A DNA stretch of 64,000 nucleotides from Pseudomonadota bacterium (GTDB taxonomy: Bacteria > Pseudomonadota > Alphaproteobacteria > Dongiales > Dongiaceae): NCBI GenBank assembly GCA_016183985.1, contig JACPDN010000006.1, positions 930,001-994,000 of the forward strand. The letters run 5' to 3'. The notes beneath the pieces are model-generated. The model was not told the DNA's origin. It worked only from the letters and a program-made list of their open reading frames with translations, and did no database searches. Positions 61,522-64,000 of the stretch are shown piece after piece. Made by a program: the position numbers and the translations under genes. The first letter of the stretch is position 1. The number at the start of each line of letters is the position of its first letter.

Positions 61522-62490
61522 ATGACCCAGGAAATCAAGACCAAGGTTCTCATCATCGGCTCCGGCCCGGCTGGCTACACCGCCGCCATCTACGCCGCCC
61601 GTGCGAACCTTAAGCCGATCCTCGTCCAGGGCATCCAGCCGGGCGGCCAGCTCACCATCACCACCGATGTCGAGAATTATCCGGGCTTTGCCGATGTCAT
61701 CCAGGGCCCCTGGTTGATGGAGCAGATGCAAAAGCAGGCCGAGCATGTCGGCACGCAGACCATCTTCGACACCATCCTCGAGGTCGATCTCGCGCGCCGC
61801 CCGTTCCGCGCCGTGGGCGATTCCGGCGACACCTATGTGGCCGAGACGCTCATCATCGCGACTGGCGCCCAGGCGCGCTGGCTGGGTCTTGAATCGGAAA
61901 AGAAGTTCCAGGGCTTCGGCGTCTCCGCTTGCGCCACCTGCGACGGCTTCTTCTTCCGCGAGAAGGAGGTCGTCATCGTCGGCGGCGGCAACACCGCGGT
62001 CGAGGAGGCGATCTATCTCACCAATCACGCGAGCAAAGTGACGCTGGTCCATCGCCGCGATCATCTGCGCGCCGAGAAGATCATGCAGGACCGCCTGTTC
62101 CGCAACCCGAAGATCGAGGTGGTGTGGAATTCGGTGGTCGAGGAAGTGGTCGGCGACAGCGACCCCATCGGCGTCACCGGCGTCAAGGTGAAGAACGTCC
62201 TCAACGGCGAGGTTACGACCATTCCGGCCGACGGCCTCTTCGTCGCCATCGGCCATTCGCCGGCGACCGCGCTCTTCAAGGGCAAGCTGGAGCTGGACAA
62301 TGAGGGCTACCTCGTCACCAGGCCCGACAGCACCGCCACCAACATTCCGGGTGTCTTTGCCGCCGGCGACGTGAAGGACAAGGTCTTCCGCCAGGCGGTC
62401 ACCGCCGCCGGCATGGGCTGCATGGCAGCGCTTGAGGCCGAACGCTTCATCGCCGCCCACGAACACGAAACTGCCCAGGCTGCCGAATAA
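61522..62490 (+). CDS. trxB: Thioredoxin-disulfide reductase
   Basis: 322 aa from ATG 61522 (MTQEIKTKVLIIGSGPAG), with AAGGA seven bases upstream; an in-frame extension of 46 residues lacks support. FAD-binding GSGPAGYTAAIYAARA, the redox pair Cys137/Cys140 in ACATCDG, NADP-binding VGGGNTAVEEA and HRRDHLRAEKI, and the C-terminal GVFAAGDVKDKVFRQAVTAAG are present. It reduces thioredoxin with NADPH. Upstream 61286-61521 shows no gene; a weak GCGAC/GTCGC stem (61356-61373) before TTTTT may end ligD transcripts. Confidence 0.95.
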   Translation: MTQEIKTKVLIIGSGPAGYTAAIYAARANLKPILVQGIQPGGQLTITTDVENYPGFADVIQGPWLMEQMQKQAEHVGTQTIFDTILEVDLARRPFRAVGDSGDTYVAETLIIATGAQARWLGLESEKKFQGFGVSACATCDGFFFREKEVVIVGGGNTAVEEAIYLTNHASKVTLVHRRDHLRAEKIMQDRLFRNPKIEVVWNSVVEEVVGDSDPIGVTGVKVKNVLNGEVTTIPADGLFVAIGHSPATALFKGKLELDNEGYLVTRPDSTATNIPGVFAAGDVKDKVFRQAVTAAGMGCMAALEAERFIAAHEHETAQAAE

Positions 62491-62520
62491 GGCGGCTGCC
62501 ACGCGGTGGCCGGGGGGCCG

Positions 62521-62548
62521 CCGGCATAGCTTTGAAAGGGGATGCCGG
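62521..62548. other. Inverted repeat between trxB and lysR
   Basis: CCGGCAT (62521-62527) and ATGCCGG (62542-62548) form a 7-bp perfect dyad with a 14-base spacer, 32 bp before the LysR ATG. There is no T-run. It may be a regulatory site for the LysR gene or a weak trxB terminator. Confidence 0.4.
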
Positions 62549-62580
62549 GTTTCGCGGACAACCGCCACCGGTGAAATCAA

Positions 62581-63483
62581 ATGTCGATGGATTGGGACAA
62601 GCTCAGAATCTTCCACGCCGTGGCCGAAGCCGGCTCCTTCACCCATGCCGGTGAAGTGCTGAACCTCAGCCAGTCGGCGGTGTCGCGCCAGATCTCCTCG
62701 CTGGAGGAGAGCCTCAACGTCGCCCTCTTCCATCGCCACGCCCGCGGCCTCATCCTCACCGAACAGGGCGAGCTGCTCTATCGCACCGCCCATGAAGTGT
62801 TCTCGAAGCTCGCCATGGCCGAGGCACAATTGGCTGAATCGAAGGACCGCCCCAAGGGTCAGCTCAAGGTGACGGCGACCCAGGCTTTCGGCTCGTCCTG
62901 GCTCACCCCCGTCCTCCTCGAATTCATCGACCTCTATCCCGATGTCGAAGTGGATCTGGTGCTTGAGGACCGCGAGCTCGATCTCTCGATGCGTGAAGCC
63001 GACGTCGCCATCCGCATGGCACCGCCGCGCCAGCCGGAACTGATCCAGCGCCATCTGATGACAGTGCATCTCAACATCTATGCCGCCCCTTCTTACCTGA
63101 AGCGCCACGGTATTCCGAAGGTGCCGGAGGATATCGACCAGCACCGCGTCATCGTCTATGGCAATGACATGCGCCCGCCGGTCGAGGATATCGATTGGTT
63201 GCTGCGCGCCGGCACGCGAAAGGACAAGCCGCGCCGGCCGATCCTGCGCGTCAATTCGGTCTACGCGATCCTACGCGCGGTACAATCGGGCCTAGGTCTC
63301 GCGAGCCTGCCGGAATTCATGATCACGGAAGGCACCAGTCTGGTGCGTGTGCTCCCAGAGCTCCAGGGCCCACGCATCGACGCCTATTTCGTCTATCCGG
63401 AAGAATTGCGGAATTCGAAGCGCATCCAGGTCTTCCGCGACTTCCTGCTGCGGAAGGTCGCCGAAAGCAAGATGCAGAGCTGA
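62581..63483 (+). CDS. LysR-family transcriptional regulator
   Basis: 300 aa. The N-terminal winged helix (DKLRIFHAVAEAGSFTHAGEVLNLSQSAVSRQISSLEESL) is typical, followed by an effector-binding domain with LKVTATQAFGSSWLTPVLLEF. The C-terminal part is fuller than usual (VYPEELRNSKRIQVFRDFLLRK). It is transcribed away from trxB, 90 bp downstream on the same strand. A LysR gene beside trxB occurs in other alphaproteobacteria, but its target is unknown. There is no strong ribosome site. Confidence 0.9.
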   Translation: MSMDWDKLRIFHAVAEAGSFTHAGEVLNLSQSAVSRQISSLEESLNVALFHRHARGLILTEQGELLYRTAHEVFSKLAMAEAQLAESKDRPKGQLKVTATQAFGSSWLTPVLLEFIDLYPDVEVDLVLEDRELDLSMREADVAIRMAPPRQPELIQRHLMTVHLNIYAAPSYLKRHGIPKVPEDIDQHRVIVYGNDMRPPVEDIDWLLRAGTRKDKPRRPILRVNSVYAILRAVQSGLGLASLPEFMITEGTSLVRVLPELQGPRIDAYFVYPEELRNSKRIQVFRDFLLRKVAESKMQS

Positions 63484-63493
63484 AGCGGCGCCG

Positions 63494-64000
63494 CTACCAC
63501 CACCAACTGGGAACGGCAGCGTCCTCCCAGTCATCAAGTTCGAGCCGCGCCGCCACCGTGACGCCGCCCTTGCCGTCGGGTTTCAGCAGCGCCGCCTCGG
63601 CATAGCCGAGATCGACGCCGGTCAGTTCGCGCAGTTGGAAATCGCTGCCGACAATGACCGTGTTCGTTCCGGCCGGCACCGGTTCCTGCGCCAGCAGCCG
63701 CAGAAAATCGACGTCGAACAGGCGCGCATCGACCTGTGCGGCGCCAAAAGCCAGGATCGCCGTGTCGCGCGTGCGGCATTGGGCGCTGGCAATTACGCGC
63801 TCGACGGGGATTTTAAGCTGCCGCCAATATGCGCCAAGTTCGCGCGCCTGCTCCTGTCCCCGTGGCGTCAAATTGCGCTGGTTGCGACAATCGGCAAATT
63901 GCGCGGCGCTCGACCAGCGGTCGAGATTGTCGCGCGGTCCGCTGAAGCGCGCGGCATGGCGCAGATAGACGACGTGCCCGCCTTTTTGCAGCTCGGCGAT
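63494..64000 (-). CDS. Histidine phosphatase family protein, partial
   Basis: 169 codons visible; the frame is open at the right edge, so the N-terminus lies outside the window. The active-site region reads VVYLRHAARFSGPRDNLDRW, with the phospho-accepting His in LRHA, the branch 2 RHG variant. It is followed by LTPRGQEQARELGAYW and IASAQCRTRDTAILAFG, with the conserved Arg. A signal peptide, if present, would be outside. Members remove phosphate from small molecules or proteins. It converges on the LysR gene with ten bases between stops. The function is unassigned. Confidence 0.8.
   Translation of the reverse strand: MAELQKGGHVVYLRHAARFSGPRDNLDRWSSAAQFADCRNQRNLTPRGQEQARELGAYWRQLKIPVERVIASAQCRTRDTAILAFGAAQVDARLFDVDFLRLLAQEPVPAGTNTVIVGSDFQLRELTGVDLGYAEAALLKPDGKGGVTVAARLELDDWEDAAVPSWWW

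Noticed and set aside
61435-63144. A 569-residue minus-strand frame antisense to trxB and a LysR gene.
   Set aside because: Both sense genes are certain, and the antisense product has no recognisable domain.

Overview
The window is chromosomal DNA of a high-GC alphaproteobacterium, probably Rhodospirillales in the broad sense. The clues are a DUF2336 protein, a GapR-type DUF2312 protein, DUF1244, the DUF1285/NUDIX/DUF6111 block divergent from a MoxR-DUF58-DUF4159 operon, and GC-rich codon use throughout that generates long antisense open frames. I see no IS element, phage gene, integrase, tRNA, rRNA or CRISPR array. It reads as ordinary chromosome with several compact metabolic islands. Both ends cut genes: a histidine kinase on the left and a histidine phosphatase on the right.

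Layout. 1-2.1 kb: tail of a sensor kinase, a nested palindromic repeat, and a DUF2336 protein. 2.4-7.9 kb: a complete oligopeptide/dipeptide ABC importer (oppABCDF), with a hairpin terminator between oppA and oppB. 8-15.9 kb: gapR, two EamA exporters, an N-formylglutamate amidohydrolase/carboxylate-amine ligase/DUF1244 operon, glycerate 2-kinase with pyruvate kinase, and a SnoaL-like protein. 15.9-23.3 kb: a large DUF2339 membrane protein, an L,D-transpeptidase with a Sel1 protein behind two CRP-like sites, and an orphan hydantoinase A. 23.5-26.2 kb: a TPR/outer-membrane-barrel protein paired with a secreted FecR-domain protein. 26.2-33.5 kb: cytoplasmic-type gamma-glutamyltransferase, a Tat-exported DUF882 protein, a coiled-coil protein, an alpha-carbonic anhydrase with a SPOR lipoprotein, and a hybrid histidine kinase.

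33.5-46.2 kb is the most coherent island: purine catabolism. It holds a BMP-type nucleoside/purine ABC importer, xanthine dehydrogenase (xdhABC), membrane-bound cytochrome-c urate oxidase (puuD), hydroxyisourate hydrolase (uraH), OHCU decarboxylase (uraD) and a LysR regulator divergent from puuD over a perfect T-N11-A dyad. Together they would carry imported purine to allantoin. Downstream glyoxylate could feed the glycerate kinase/pyruvate kinase pair at 12.7-15.4 kb, although the intervening enzymes are not in the window.

46.4-54.7 kb: the DUF6111/NUDIX/DUF1285 operon divergent from a four-gene MoxR/DUF58/BatA-DUF4159/VWA-like cell-envelope cluster. 54.7-57.8 kb: a cupin with every DddQ DMSP-lyase active-site residue, beside a perfect CRP-type operator and an unknown small gene; then an Lrp regulator, an arylamine N-acetyltransferase and an Fe-S uracil-DNA glycosylase. 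57.8-64 kb: Ku and LigD for non-homologous end joining, thioredoxin reductase, a LysR regulator and the truncated phosphatase.

The best candidates for something not well described are the TPR-barrel/FecR secreted pair (23.5-26.2 kb), the DddQ-like cupin with its operator and small neighbour (54.7-55.7 kb), the carbonic anhydrase/SPOR lipoprotein operon (29.5-31.3 kb), and the Ku with a lysine-rich N-terminal tail. All functions are inferred from sequence motifs and context; no search was run.
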